A program made the translations under genes and the position numbers. A DNA stretch of 64,000 nucleotides. Origin: Tuctoria greenei (lineage: Eukaryota > Streptophyta > Magnoliopsida > Poales > Poaceae). The stretch covers positions 126,941,498 through 127,005,497 of the forward strand of contig JAYESD010000008.1 in the NCBI GenBank assembly GCA_036927565.1, read 5' to 3'. The notes under the pieces were generated by a model. That model made no database searches, was not told where the DNA came from, and saw nothing but the letters and a program-made list of their open reading frames with translations. This document shows positions 32,458 to 43,139 of this stretch, piece by piece; within the stretch, counting starts at the first letter, position 1, and each line of letters starts with the position of its first letter.

Positions 32458-35132
32458 CTTCAGTTTCACGGCCACAAATAAGACTGGACTTTGGCACTCT
32501 CGTCTTGGCCATCCAGGGAACAAGTTTTTGTCTACAATTCTTAAATCATTTGATTTCTCTTGCAAGAAGACTTATGAACATTCTTGTCATGCTTGTCCCT
32601 CAGGAAAACATGTAAGGTTGCCCTTTTCATTGTCCACAAACATGTCATATTTTCGATTCCAAATGTTGCACTGTGATGTTTGGACATCCCGTGTGCCGAG
32701 CAATTCTGGTTACAAAATTTTACTTGGTGATCTTGATGATTATTCTCATTATTGTTGGACCTTTCCACTGCAACGTAAGTTTGATGTACTCGCCACTCTC
32801 ATTTCTTTTCATGCTTATGTGCGCACTCTATTCCAACGAGACATTTTCTGGCTCCGATCTGATAATGGAAAGGAGTTTGAGAACAGGGTACTTTACTCTT
32901 TTTTATCGGCCCACAACATTGTGCTTCGTTTGATCTGTCCTTATACATCTGAACAGAACGGCCGTGCAGAGAGAGTTCTTCGAACACTGAATGACAGTGT
33001 TCACACTATTCTCTTTCACGCCTCCATACCTCTCATGTTCTGGCAGACGCACTTCCCAGGGTTACTTACCTGCTAAATAGACGTCATTGCAGCGCACGCA
33101 ATCAAACTACCCCATACGAACTGCTTTTCAGATGCCAACCAGACTACAATCACCTTCGCGTTTTTGGATGTCTATGTTATCCAAATACAACAACCACTTC
33201 TGCACATATGCTTGCAGCACGCTCCTGTTTTCATTGGTATCCCCGTGACAGTAAGAGTTACAGATGCTACAGTCTGGAAACACGTCGTGTGTATACCTCA
33301 AGACATGTGCAGTTCGAAGAAGATATTTTTCCTTTTGCAAATTTTGCAGATTCACCATCACCAAGAGTTGCATCACCAGTGGAACCAGCCATCATTCCAT
33401 TACTGGTTCCCTCTCATCAGCCTCGTGCCCTAGGTATTTGCAATGCACCGTCAGGCTCGCCACCTTCATCAGCTCCTGCAGCCTTGCCTCTACAGCAATG
33501 CTCCTGGAGATGCAGCACGTCCTGTTCAGCAAACTGACAATGTTCCTGCAGTCATCAGTCATGGCATTATTACAAGATCCAAGTATGGTATACATAAGCC
33601 CAATCCAAAATATGCATGCTTAATTGAAGATCAGAAGGACCAGGGCCTTCCTCAGTTCATCAGGCTCTTCGGGATCCTCAGTGGCATTCAGCCATGGAGG
33701 AAGAATTCCAGGCGCTTCAAAACAACAAGACTTAGACCCTTGTCCCTCGTCCACTAGGAGCTCATATCATCTCCGGCATGTGGATTTTTAAAAATAAATT
33801 CAACTCTGATGGCTCATTGGAACGACACAAAGCTCGTTGGGTAGTCGGTGGTTTTCGACAAAGACAAGGTATTGACTTTTAAGAAACGTTCTCACCTGTT
33901 GTAAAGTCTGCTTCCATTCGGATTGTTTTGCAGCTTGCAGTCTCCAAGAATTGCCGCTTCATCAATTAGATGTCATAAACGCATTCTTGCATGGACATCT
34001 AAAGGTGAAAGTCTATTGTCTACAACCTGCGGGTTTCACTGATCCGAATAAACCAGACTACGTTTGCCTATTGTAAAAATCGTTATATGGCCTAAAACAA
34101 GCACCACGTGCTTGGTTTGAGAGGATATCATCTCGTCTGCAACAGATTGGGTTTCGAGCAACATCAGCTGATAGCCCATTATTTGTCTTCAAGCAAGGTG
34201 ATGCCACTGCATTTCTTTTACTCTACGTGGACGACATCATCCTCACAGCTTCTAGACATGATCTATTGCGCAAGATAATACAGGATCTCCAATCATGTTT
34301 TGCAATGAAAGATCTTGGGCCATTACATTATTTTCTCAGCATTCAGGTGACACGAAATTCCGATGGCTTCTTTCTGTCACAGTAACGGATGTTGGTGATA
34401 TCGTTCAATGTGCCGGGATGACCAACAGCAAATAATATTCAAAAACAGTTGATACAAATCCAAAAGTTTATGCACACAGTGATGAACTTCTCAAGGATGC
34501 AACCTTCTACAGTAGCGTCGCGGATGCTTTTCAATTTCCAACTTTGACGCGTCCGGATATCACATAATCAGTGAATCAAGTGTGCTTACAAATGCATCAG
34601 CCCTGGGATTCCCACTGTATCTGATCAAACGAATATTGTGGTATGTGAAAGGACCATTAACATTGGGATTCATATCAAAGCCTCAAATTCTCTTGATCAT
34701 GTGGCTTATACCGATGCGGATTGGGTTGGATGCCCCGATACAAGACGCTCAACCTCAGGGTATTGTGTGTTCTTTGAAGGCTCGCTAGTCTCATGGTCAT
34801 CCAAAAGACAGCACATTGTTTTCCGATCAAGTGCTGAAGCAAAATATCGAGGTGTGGCCAATGTAACCATTGATTTCTCCTGGATCCATAATCTCCTTCA
34901 AGATCTTCATATTACTCTTCCAAAGGCCACACTAATTTACTGCAATAATATTTCAGCAGTTTACTTGTCTGAAAACCCTGTGCATCATCAGAGGACAAAA
35001 CATGCAGAGCTCGACATTTATTTTGTCAGGAAAAAAGTTGCACTTGGGCAGTTAAGAGTTCTACACGTGCCTACTACTCTTCAGTTTGCGGACATGATGC
35101 ATAAAAGGACTACCGAAGACGATCTTTACTAG
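32458..35132 (+). pseudogene. Copia integrase, reverse transcriptase and RNase H (3' half)
   Basis: Resumes right after the second AAAAA with the integrase zinc finger (LWHSRLGHPGNKF, then CHACPSGKH). DDE core: LHCDVWTS (32665), WLRSDNGKEFEN (32850) and SEQNGRAERVLRTLND (32950). RT: RHKARWVVGGFRQRQGIDF followed by a stop (33885); SLYGLKQAPRAWFERIS (34085); catalytic LLYVDDIILTAS (34222). RNase H: YTDADWVGCPDTRRSTSGYC (34710), SWSSKRQHIVFRSSAEAKYR, RTKHAELDIYFVR. Several stops (33075, 33885, 33970, 34075, 34385). Ordinary decayed Copia pol. Confidence 0.88.
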
Positions 35133-35182
35133 TTTCATGACAGTTTCGGAGTCTCAGATGCTCGCTGTCCAAACTGAGGCGG

Positions 35183-35398
35183 TATTAGCGACGCTAATAA
35201 CTGATCGCCTGGTCTTCGATCATCACATGCATGATGCGCCACTTCCTGATCGTCAATTACGGCATCGGTTTTCTTAGGCACGATATGCTAGACTTCAGAC
35301 CCACGCTTCCTAGCTGATAGGCTTCAGTTGTTGAGTGATCCATGTATAAATGTACACTCTGATGATCAATGAAGTAAGCCTCTATTCCATTGTTTACA
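35183..35398 (+). repeat. Copia 3' LTR (216 bp)
   Basis: TATTAGCGACG to CATTGTTTACA, preceded by the purine-rich AAACTGAGGCGG and followed by TTCAC. Confidence 0.85.
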
Positions 35399-35405
35399 TT
35401 CACTA

Positions 35406-36563
35406 TGTACACTATCGGTACCGAGCATACCGGGTACACTCGCGCACAAGCTAGAGCCGCCTAGGTACCCCGCCACCAGCAGAGGCAGGGTCCGAGGGCG
35501 CCACATGTTCAGAAGATCCGGACCCATCCGCCTCAGATGCGGGGTCTGGGGTATCCGCAAAGAGACTCCGTAGGAGAGTTCAGCTCCCCTCGAAGACGAG
35601 CTCCTAAGCAGCCACGTGTCTAGCAAGTAAGGATCCCTCTCCCCTGTGAGACAGGGCTCTGGTGCTACCACGTGGTCCAAGGCATCACACGGGCCACCTC
35701 CCGTATAGGCGGGCTCCGGCGCTGCCATGTGTCTCGCAACCCTAGAGTCCCTGCTCTACTCAGGAGCGGGCTCTGGGGCTGCCACGTGGTCCGTAAGACG
35801 GGACCCGACCTCCTCCGCGGAGGTGAGCTCCCGAGATACCACGTGGTCCGTAAGACGGGACCTGACCTCCTCCGCAGAGATGTGCTCGCGAGCTGTCACG
35901 TAATCTAGTCACTTGCCCTAGATGGAGGGTTGCGGAAGTTAAGAGGGCGGTGCACCTTGTCCCTGTCAAGTATTGAAGATATGGCTTCTCTAAACGCATG
36001 GTGCGGCGCACGCCTAATGTCAGGTACCGCTACGACCAATCACATCGTAGTGAAGACGCTGCAGGCCTATCTCACTCCGCCAAGTGGGTAGCTTACGACG
36101 ACAGAGACAGTTGGACGGGACATCCCCTGCCATTGTCAGCAGCGGTGCATGGGCTACTGGCGACTCTGGCGGCAAGACGGCGAGTCATCGAAGCCACGAT
36201 CAGAGCAAGCTTATGCGAGAAGCCCTAGATCTTTAGGATAAGATCGCTCCGGGACCACCTGTTGGGCCCCGGAACCCACTTGTAAGGTGTTCGGCCTTGT
36301 CTATAAAAGGACCGGACCACCACCATTACAAAGGACCGAATATCGAATCCCTGATATACACACGAGCATACACACCCACTATCAATACAATCCACTGTGG
36401 AGTAGGGTGTTACGCTCCTTGTGGTCCGAACCACATAAATCCACCGTCTCATACATTCTCATATGCGAGTACACTTGATTGAGGCCTAAGCCCCGCCGAA
36501 CAAGAACCTCCACGGGCTGCTCCTTAGCAGATCCGGGAAAAGTGTTGCATAAACCCTTCGACA
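35406..36563 (+). repeat. 5' LTR of element H
   Basis: Begins about TGTACACTATCGGTACCG (other family members start TGTCGGTACC) and ends AACCCTTCGACA. U3 carries repeated CCACGTGGTCCG words, including a duplicated block of about 60 bp at 35778 and 35839. TATA box CTATAAAAGG at about 36301. The conserved GTGGAGTAGGGTGTTACGC at 36397 corresponds to the R/U5 motif of the other Tat LTRs here. Confidence 0.7.
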
Positions 36564-36913
36564 TTTGGTTCACCAGGTAGGGGCTTTTTCCCTCAAAAAA
36601 GTGGTAGCGCTTTCACCACAATGGTGTTCAATAGGCGTGTGGAAGGCAGCTTTTGCGACCATCATCCATAGACCAGATCCATCGCTCGAGCAGCGCTCTC
36701 TGGTCCGTCACGCCCCCGTGCAGGTACGGCTGGCCAGGACAGTGCGTTGGGACACATCCCAGCCCACTCGGCTTCCCCGACACCGTAGACAGCAAGCCAG
36801 GAGAGTGCTCTGGCAGCGGCTAGGGCTCTTCTCCACCACCCACTGTTGCTGAACGCTTCCCATCGAGTGGCTCAACAGTGGGTCCATGACATCGACCACT
36901 TCATCGTCGCGGC
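36564..36913 (+). other. Primer site and leader of element H
   Basis: TTTGGTTCACCAGGTAGGGG at the LTR edge resembles the TTTGGCGC-CCAGGTAGGGG primer region of Tat-lineage Gypsy elements. The rest is GC-rich leader or gag start with no domain I can name. Confidence 0.5.
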
Positions 36914-37745
36914 TGTCGAAGTGTGCGATCGACACTTCCCCAGGTACTACTAGACTGCAGTCTGCAGAGGTTCATGATTGGTTGGGCGCGCGTGAGAACA
37001 AGACAGTTAAACGAGAGATTTTATGTGGTTCGGGCCGCCTGAGCGTAATACCCTACTCCACGGGTGGTTGTTGTTTGTATGAGTATGTGTGTGTGTGAGC
37101 GATTGATCGGGCCTCCCTTTGTACCGTGGGGCACAACCCATTTATAGTTCAAGAGCTAACCGTTGCATTATCAGCATGGCCCGACATGTGGCCCCGATGG
37201 TGTTTTAATTACCTAATACACAATCTATATGTATTAAGCACATTTAACTGTGATAACACGCCTTAATGGCGGCGTTTTTGGTACTAAAGGTCATCTGATC
37301 GTGTGTCATTAATATGACATTAATGACACGTAATCAGGTCTTGTAACGGTAGCTTTAACTGTCTCTTGAATGTCCGTGCCGTTAGAGATCCGTCTGTCTT
37401 CCCGTTGCTGGCTTATGTCCGGAGGCTCGACACGTGGCAGCTCCAGAGATTCCCTCTGTGGGGAGGCAGGTTTGGAGCCGCTGTACATGTGGCAGCACCG
37501 GAGCTTCTCTCTACTGGGGGTTAGGTCCGGGGACAGTGCACACGTGGAACGACCGGAGCTTTCCTATACAAGGAGTTAGGTCCGACATTGCTTTACACAT
37601 GGCAGTGCCGGAGCTACCCTAATGAGGGACGCGAGTCCAATGCTGCGAGAGACATGGAGCCTTCGGAGGTCTTCAACTCAGACAGGTGAAACTCCGTGGC
37701 TTTTCTTGCGGTATCGTGGGGTACCCGGTATGCAGGGTACCGACA
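36914..37745 (-). repeat. 3' LTR of element A (832 bp)
   Basis: Written on the plus strand it runs TGTCGAAGTGTGCG to GGGTACCGACA. In element orientation: U3 with 55-bp repeats containing CACGTG-type cores (37431, 37486, 37541, 37596 and a fifth near 37652), TATA box (ACTATAAATGGG, about 37138-37149), and the R/U5 motif CCGTGGAGTAGGGTATTACG (about 37044-37063). Confidence 0.88.
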
Positions 37746-37772
37746 GTGGCCCCCGGGCCCACCTCTGGGAGA
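37746..37772 (-). other. Polypurine-like tract of element A
   Basis: In element orientation CCCAGAGGTGGGCCCGGG followed by GGCCAC next to the LTR. The same sequence adjoins the LTRs of elements B (58441-58464) and C (63185-63211). Confidence 0.55.
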
Positions 37773-38282
37773 AACACTTTGGGTTAAGTTATTCTACCAG
37801 AGGTGGGGCCATCTTCGATTCCCGTGTTGCGGCTTAAAAGGTCTTTTCATGGGCCGTTGGGGTGATGGTCCGCAATTCAACCACCATCGTGTGGCTCTTC
37901 TTGATGCGGCAGGTGAGATCCTGGCATGCGGATCTCACGCAATTGAAGGTCACCAGTTCCCAATACGAAAACTGTATTGGTTCCGAGAGCCCTGTCAGGC
38001 CACCGCCCTTGAGCTTCCAACTTCCCATCATGACAACAGTTCGCCTGGGATATTAACTTCAAATTTTCTGCCGAAGTGGACTCGGGCGCATTTGTCATTG
38101 ATAGGGTAGGTTTTTGAAGTGTGATCTTGATCTCGCTGCGGTTTCCATCCAAGCGTTGCGGAGGCTTACTTAAGAAGGAAAGCCCGCACGGTTTGAGGAC
38201 TCTTTATGCTTTCATTTGAACTTGCACTCAGAGCCTCCCAACCTCTGCATAGTCTTTCCAACTTTTGGTCCACTTTTCCGCG

Positions 38283-41200
38283 ATAGAGTTGGGTCTTCCC
38301 CGCAGCAAGATCAAAAGCGATGAGGAGCTGTCGAGGGTCCGAACATACATGGGGTGGTCCAGTGACTCCTTCAACAACGCGATCCACTTTGGCAAGCTTC
38401 CCTTCAAGAAGGAGGGCGCTGGAGAGATCGTCTACTTCTAGGCGTATGCCATGGTGGGGCTCATCCCACCATTTTCAAGTTTCTTGCTGATGCTGCTGGA
38501 CTTCTACGATCTGCAGCTTCACCACCCTTGCCCCCACTCCTTCTTGCTAGTGGTGACCTTCGTCCACTTCTGTGAGATGTGGGTGGGTGTACCTCCGTGC
38601 ATTGAGTTGTTCCAGACCTTCTTCATGGTCCACACCACTGGGAAGAGTGACGAGTACTTGGGCTTCTATTACTTCGTGAAGTGCAAGAATTGCCCCTTCA
38701 AGTACTTTAGGACATTTCCCTCCGGCATGTGGGACAACTGGAAGAAGTACTGGGTGATCATCGCGGTGGATCATCACGACAGGCTGGAGCTGCTGACAAG
38801 CCTCCCCAATGTTGACACCGACGTCTGGAACGTGGCTCCAGAGCTGCCTGAAGCATTCAAGCCCGTCCTGAACAGGATCCGTCAGTGCATGGAGGGTAGC
38901 GTGACACCTCAAATGGTCTTCGGCAATTTCCTGGCCAACAGGTGGGCTCTGTTGATGAAGAGGGAGTGGCCTGCCTGGGCTTTCAATAGCGAGATGGACC
39001 ATAATCGGATCGAAGTTGGCCTTCGGACCAACTTGGATGAAGAAACTATGAGACTTCATCTACAGAAACTTCAACACAGTGTGATCTCCCAGGATGCTTT
39101 GACTCTGTCAGCAGAATTCCTTCTCCTGAACATGGTTTCAGAGTTTAGTAGGGAGCTCCGAATTGAACGGGGATGCTGGAGCTGGACGACCTAGGCTTGG
39201 TGGAGAGCCGCATGACCTCAGGGCTTGCTATTCCTGGAGCTTCGGAGAGAGTCACTCCCACCGCCTCAATCCAGAGGGTTGATGACTCCAGCAAAGGCAA
39301 AGGCAAGGGCAAGGAGCCGGACGAATCTTCCAGCCAGAAGAGGAAGTTGAGGCATGCTGATGAAAGCTCCGCAACCCCCTCTCCCTGGCGAAGTGGATCC
39401 TCGGCTGCGACCCCTTCTTCAGAGCTGGTGTCCTCGTGGGGCGCTAGCTCCAGCAAGTTAAACCCGGTCCCAGCGCCGACTACAGGCTCCAAGTCCAAAG
39501 GTCCTTCCCGGCCGATGGAGGTCTTGGCTGAGGGGATGCTGATGACGATGGTAGGTCCCGGGCATCAATCTGGAGCTTTTGCCACACCAACTAAAATGGG
39601 CTCTGACTCTGGTCGCCTGATGAAGAAGTTTCGTGCTAACTGGAGCGGTAGCATCCTAAGGTAAGCATCATGTTCTCACCTTGAGTTGCTATTTTTGTTT
39701 TTATCATGTCTTGAATCTTTTAATCCTTCATTTACAGGGCATCAAAAAATAATATCGAGACCCCTTCTCCTACTACAGTGGTGGAAACTGTGCAGGCGGA
39801 TGCTCCAACTCCGACCCCTGTTCCTCCCCAAGTGGTGGCTGATTTCATGATTGCTTCGGCGCCGGCTGTCATGGATCTGGATCCAATGGTGATGCCAGAA
39901 GCTCCCGTGGTAGCGCCGGACCACGTGGGATACGCTTAAGAAGATGTGCCAGCAGCTGTAGAGCTGGCAGCTGAAGTTCCGACATGGGAGACGAAGATGA
40001 AGGAAGCTCTGACATTTGAGACGGATGTAACCGAAGCTTCGACACTTGTGCTGGAAGTTGTTAAAGATCTGGTGATTGAGACGGAAGTGCTTGAAGTCCC
40101 GGCTTCCGCGCCGAAGGTTGCTGAAACTCTGGTGCCTGAGCCGGATGCAGCCAAAGTATCAGCGACTGAGACGGTGGTGGTAGGGGCTTCGGTGAAACTC
40201 CAAAGCAAGCCCCGGATGTGGTCACTCCGGAGGTGCTCATGTTGAGCCGGAGCACTCTGAGGAGTTTGCAGCAGGCTCTCTACCCGCAGAGCAGATGGTG
40301 GAAGATCTGGCAGGGGGACCTTCGTCGTCAGCTCTAGAGGTTGAAGTTCCCTCGGTGGGACCCTCCTCGGCGTTGATAGAGGCAAAAGAGCTCCCGAAGG
40401 GTGGCCCTAGTGCTGCAGAACCGCAGGGGGCCACACTTGTGCCATGGGACCCAATTTTTTTGGTAGAAGACCCCTTGGAGCCGACAGAGGTGATCCCACC
40501 AGGTCCGGAGCCAATTACTTTAGCTTTGTCTATCAACAACACCTGCTCCAGTCTCCATCAAGTTCAGCTCACCTTCGACCACGACATCAAGGTCCTTGAA
40601 GAAGAGTGCCACACCTTGAGGCGTTGGTACAATAGACTTCACTTTGAGATCAAGCTGGTGAAAACAAGGCTTGCTGACCAACGGGAATGGGTCGAGAAGG
40701 AAAAGGCCCAGATGATATACTGGGCCAGTTGCTGGATGAGCGGGAGGTTTCCATCAGGGTCCTCAATGTGAAGTCTCTGGAGATTCTCGAGCATGCTAGG
40801 AGGAGTAATGAGGCTGCTGACGATCGTTAGGATAGCCTCAATGAATTAAATGAAAATCTCCTCAAGCACCGGGTGAACCTCGACGAGAGGGAGGAGAAGC
40901 TCCTGGAAAAGCAGGAGGATATTTTGAAGAGAGAAGAGGAACTCGCCCAGAGCCTGTCTCTGGGGGAGGAAAGCTTGGCTGACCGCACTAAAAAATTTGA
41001 GCAGCAGTGCAAGCACGAGGAGGAGAAGCACTGGAGGATGGGGCAGGAACTCTCTAAATGAGAAGCTCATGTTGCCACCAGAGAGGAAAAGGTGAAAGGC
41101 AGGGAGAAGGACCTAGCGAACCGCTGAAACCGCATCCACCTTCGGGAGTCAGAGCTTGCTGACCGCAAAAAGCAGGTGGCTGAGAGTATTCAGCAACATG

Positions 41201-41629
41201 CCAAAGAGGTCGAGCGCATCGCCCGGGAAGGTTCGGAGCTTGCGACCGCCAAAAGGTCACTGGAGGAACTCAAGAATTTGAGGACAACAAAGTCCCAGCA
41301 AGTCTGGGACTTCCTGGGGCACGCTAACAAGGCTTTGGTGCCGCTTGGCTTCAGCCCAGTACGTCCAGATGACCCGGAGCCGGAGCTGGACAAGGCGCTA
41401 GTGGCGCTGAGCTATACCAGCAAAAAGCTGGACGCGATGGGTAACGTCATTGTCGACCAGCTGGAGACAAGGGGAAAGTCTCTGGCTAAGAACGTCGCCG
41501 AATTTGTGCTGACATGTTTCAAAAGTCGAGATCCCCCAAATTCCTCTAGATCCGGTGGTCGAAGGGCCCATTGCTGAAGAGGAAGATACCGCTGCCCAGA
41601 AAGTTGCCTTGTATTTCCATAGGACCTAG
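38283..41629 (+). pseudogene. Antisense additional ORF of element A (putative gypsy-type transposon protein, coiled-coil C-part)
   Basis: Runs opposite to gag-pol, between the 3' LTR and the pol end. N-part matches the plant putative gypsy-type transposon domain: GWSSDSFNNAIHFGKLPFKK, VGLIPPFSSFLLMLLDFYDL, WVIIAVDHHDRLEL. Then a Ser/Pro-rich region, a GT-AG intron at 39661-39737, a repetitive Val/Glu/Ala/Pro region (EVPTWETKMKEALTFETDV) and a long charged coiled coil (LDEREEKLLEKQEDILKREE) at 40840-41260, with C-terminal KSQQVWDFLGHANKALVPLG. Broken: the start is ATA where copies B and C have ATG; TAG at about 38440; stops near 39938, 40830 and 41060. Function unknown; additional antisense ORFs are reported in Tat elements. 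Confidence 0.75.
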
Positions 41630-41919
41630 GACCTCCAGTAGCCAGGACCTTTTTCTTTTGCCTTTCTTTGTAATTCTCATTTTGTAATCCAATCCTTCAG
41701 ATGAATGAAATCAAACCTTTTTGAATGAATGAATTATGTTTTGTATTTGTCTTCAATGCATTTCCTCTATCTTATTGGCCCCCTGGTAGATGTACACAAT
41801 TTGATTGCGAACATGTACCAAAAGGATCTGACAATGTCTTGATGACTTGAACGCTTCGAACTTGTAGCTAAAATGCTTAGCTCTTAGGTCCGAAGTTTAC
41901 TTACATTTCCAGGGACCCT

Positions 41920-42400
41920 TTGTGACATCGACGGCGGCCCCCCTAGGAGTTGTCGGAACTTGGTAGATCCGACGGCGCCCACTACTGACACATAGAGCGT
42001 CGATGGCGGGCCCCCTAGGATGTGTCGAAGCTTGTTACATCCGACGGTGCCCACTGCAAACACATAGAGCGTCGACGGCGGGCCCCCTGGGAGGTGTTGG
42101 AGCTTTGTAGCTCCGACGGTGCCCACTGTCAACACTTAGAGCATCGACGCAGGGCCCCCTAAAATTGTTGGAGCTTCCTGGCTTCGACGTTGTCCACTTG
42201 TCAACGTATAATACGTCAACGACGGACCCCCTCTGGGTGATTTCTCCACCATCTTCGTTTAGATCGCTGTTAATTCTTCACGTCGACGGCTGGCCCCCAT
42301 GGGAGTTGTTGGAGCTTGTTAGCTCCGAGGATGCCCACTTTCAATGTATAAAACACTAACAGCGGGCCCCCTGGGGTTGTCGGAGCTTATTAGCTATGGC
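41920..42400. repeat. About 72-bp tandem repeat between the convergent 3' ends of element A
   Basis: Units of the form GTCGACGGCGGGCCCCCT, GGGAGGTGTTGGAGCTT, GTAGCTCCGACGGTGCCC, ACTGTCAACACATAGAGC, repeated about six times with drift. A shorter set of the same units is at 54490-54835 in element B. Each unit has an inverted pair (GGAGCTT ... AGCTCCG), so it can fold. Confidence 0.75.
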
Positions 42401-43139
42401 AACATCCACCATCAATATGAGATTTCCATTTTTTTGCGCGTTAAAGACAAGAAAAACAGTAAAATTTGTCCCCTCGTCTATAAGTTGTTTGCAACTTACT
42501 ATTCTTATTTGAAATTTAGGTCTGAAGGAATTCAACATGATAACAGGTAAATTGATGTAATCTCTTCAGATTCGAATGCCTTCTGGACCCGCCCTACTAA
42601 GGCCTGCCAAGATATAGGTAGAGTGACGTACTTAGGGTGTTGGACCTATCTAAGTCGATAGCGCACTCCGGACCTATCATTGGCTTTGGCGTTTAGGCGA
42701 GTAGACCATCCAGCAATGCTAAGATCCAAAAAAGATAAACAATACAACTCATATATAATATGAATAACTTGGACAAAATCTCAGAAAGAATTGCACAACT
42801 TTGTTATAGACAAGAAGGAAATGATAATAAAAGAAAATGAGCCTGTACAAAATTAATGCATGTGGAGCCTGCCTTCACACAACAATGTCTTTCATTATAG
42901 GTCCGAATTACAGGGAGACAATGACACACTTAGGGTACGGAACCAGGCCAAGTGTGCTATTCATCTTGTTCTAACCCACGGTAGGTAAGCCGCACTTTCA
43001 GTACAGGGACCAAGTTAGGTGAGCTTGAACTTGCCGGACCCTCATGGAGGGGTCCGGATGTTCCTTTAGAACCTACCCGACTCTGTGTATAGGCTCTATA
43101 ACTTACATTGTGTGTAATTACAAACTCACCTCCGTGAAT
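42401..43139. other. Non-coding spacer downstream of element A pol
   Basis: No ORF with a recognisable domain. Contains GTCTATAAGTTG and AT-rich stretches, and a short block (about 42890-43090) that is also found, inverted, in element B (53780-54010). Confidence 0.5.

Larger units (their letters stand above)
18365..35398 (+). mobile_element. Ty1/Copia LTR retrotransposon (Ale-like), split by a Tekay insertion
   Basis: LTRs 18365-18583 and 35183-35398, flanked by TTCAC on both sides (18360-18364 and 35399-35403). Domain order gag-protease-integrase-RT-RNase H is the Copia order. Without the inserted 12.3 kb the element is about 4.7 kb, a normal size for short-LTR Copia elements such as the Ale (Hopscotch/Retrofit) lineage; lineage is inferred from LTR length and size. 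All ORFs are broken. Confidence 0.88.

Noticed and set aside
35399..35406. Copia insertion inside the LTR of element H
   Set aside because: The joined empty site would require the H LTR to start before TTCAC; family LTRs start close to TCGGTACC, so insertion just upstream of H is as likely. Not decided.
38547..39059. 170-aa minus ORF inside element A
   Set aside because: Shadow of the plus-strand antisense ORF, which has the family match and a conserved homolog in B and C.
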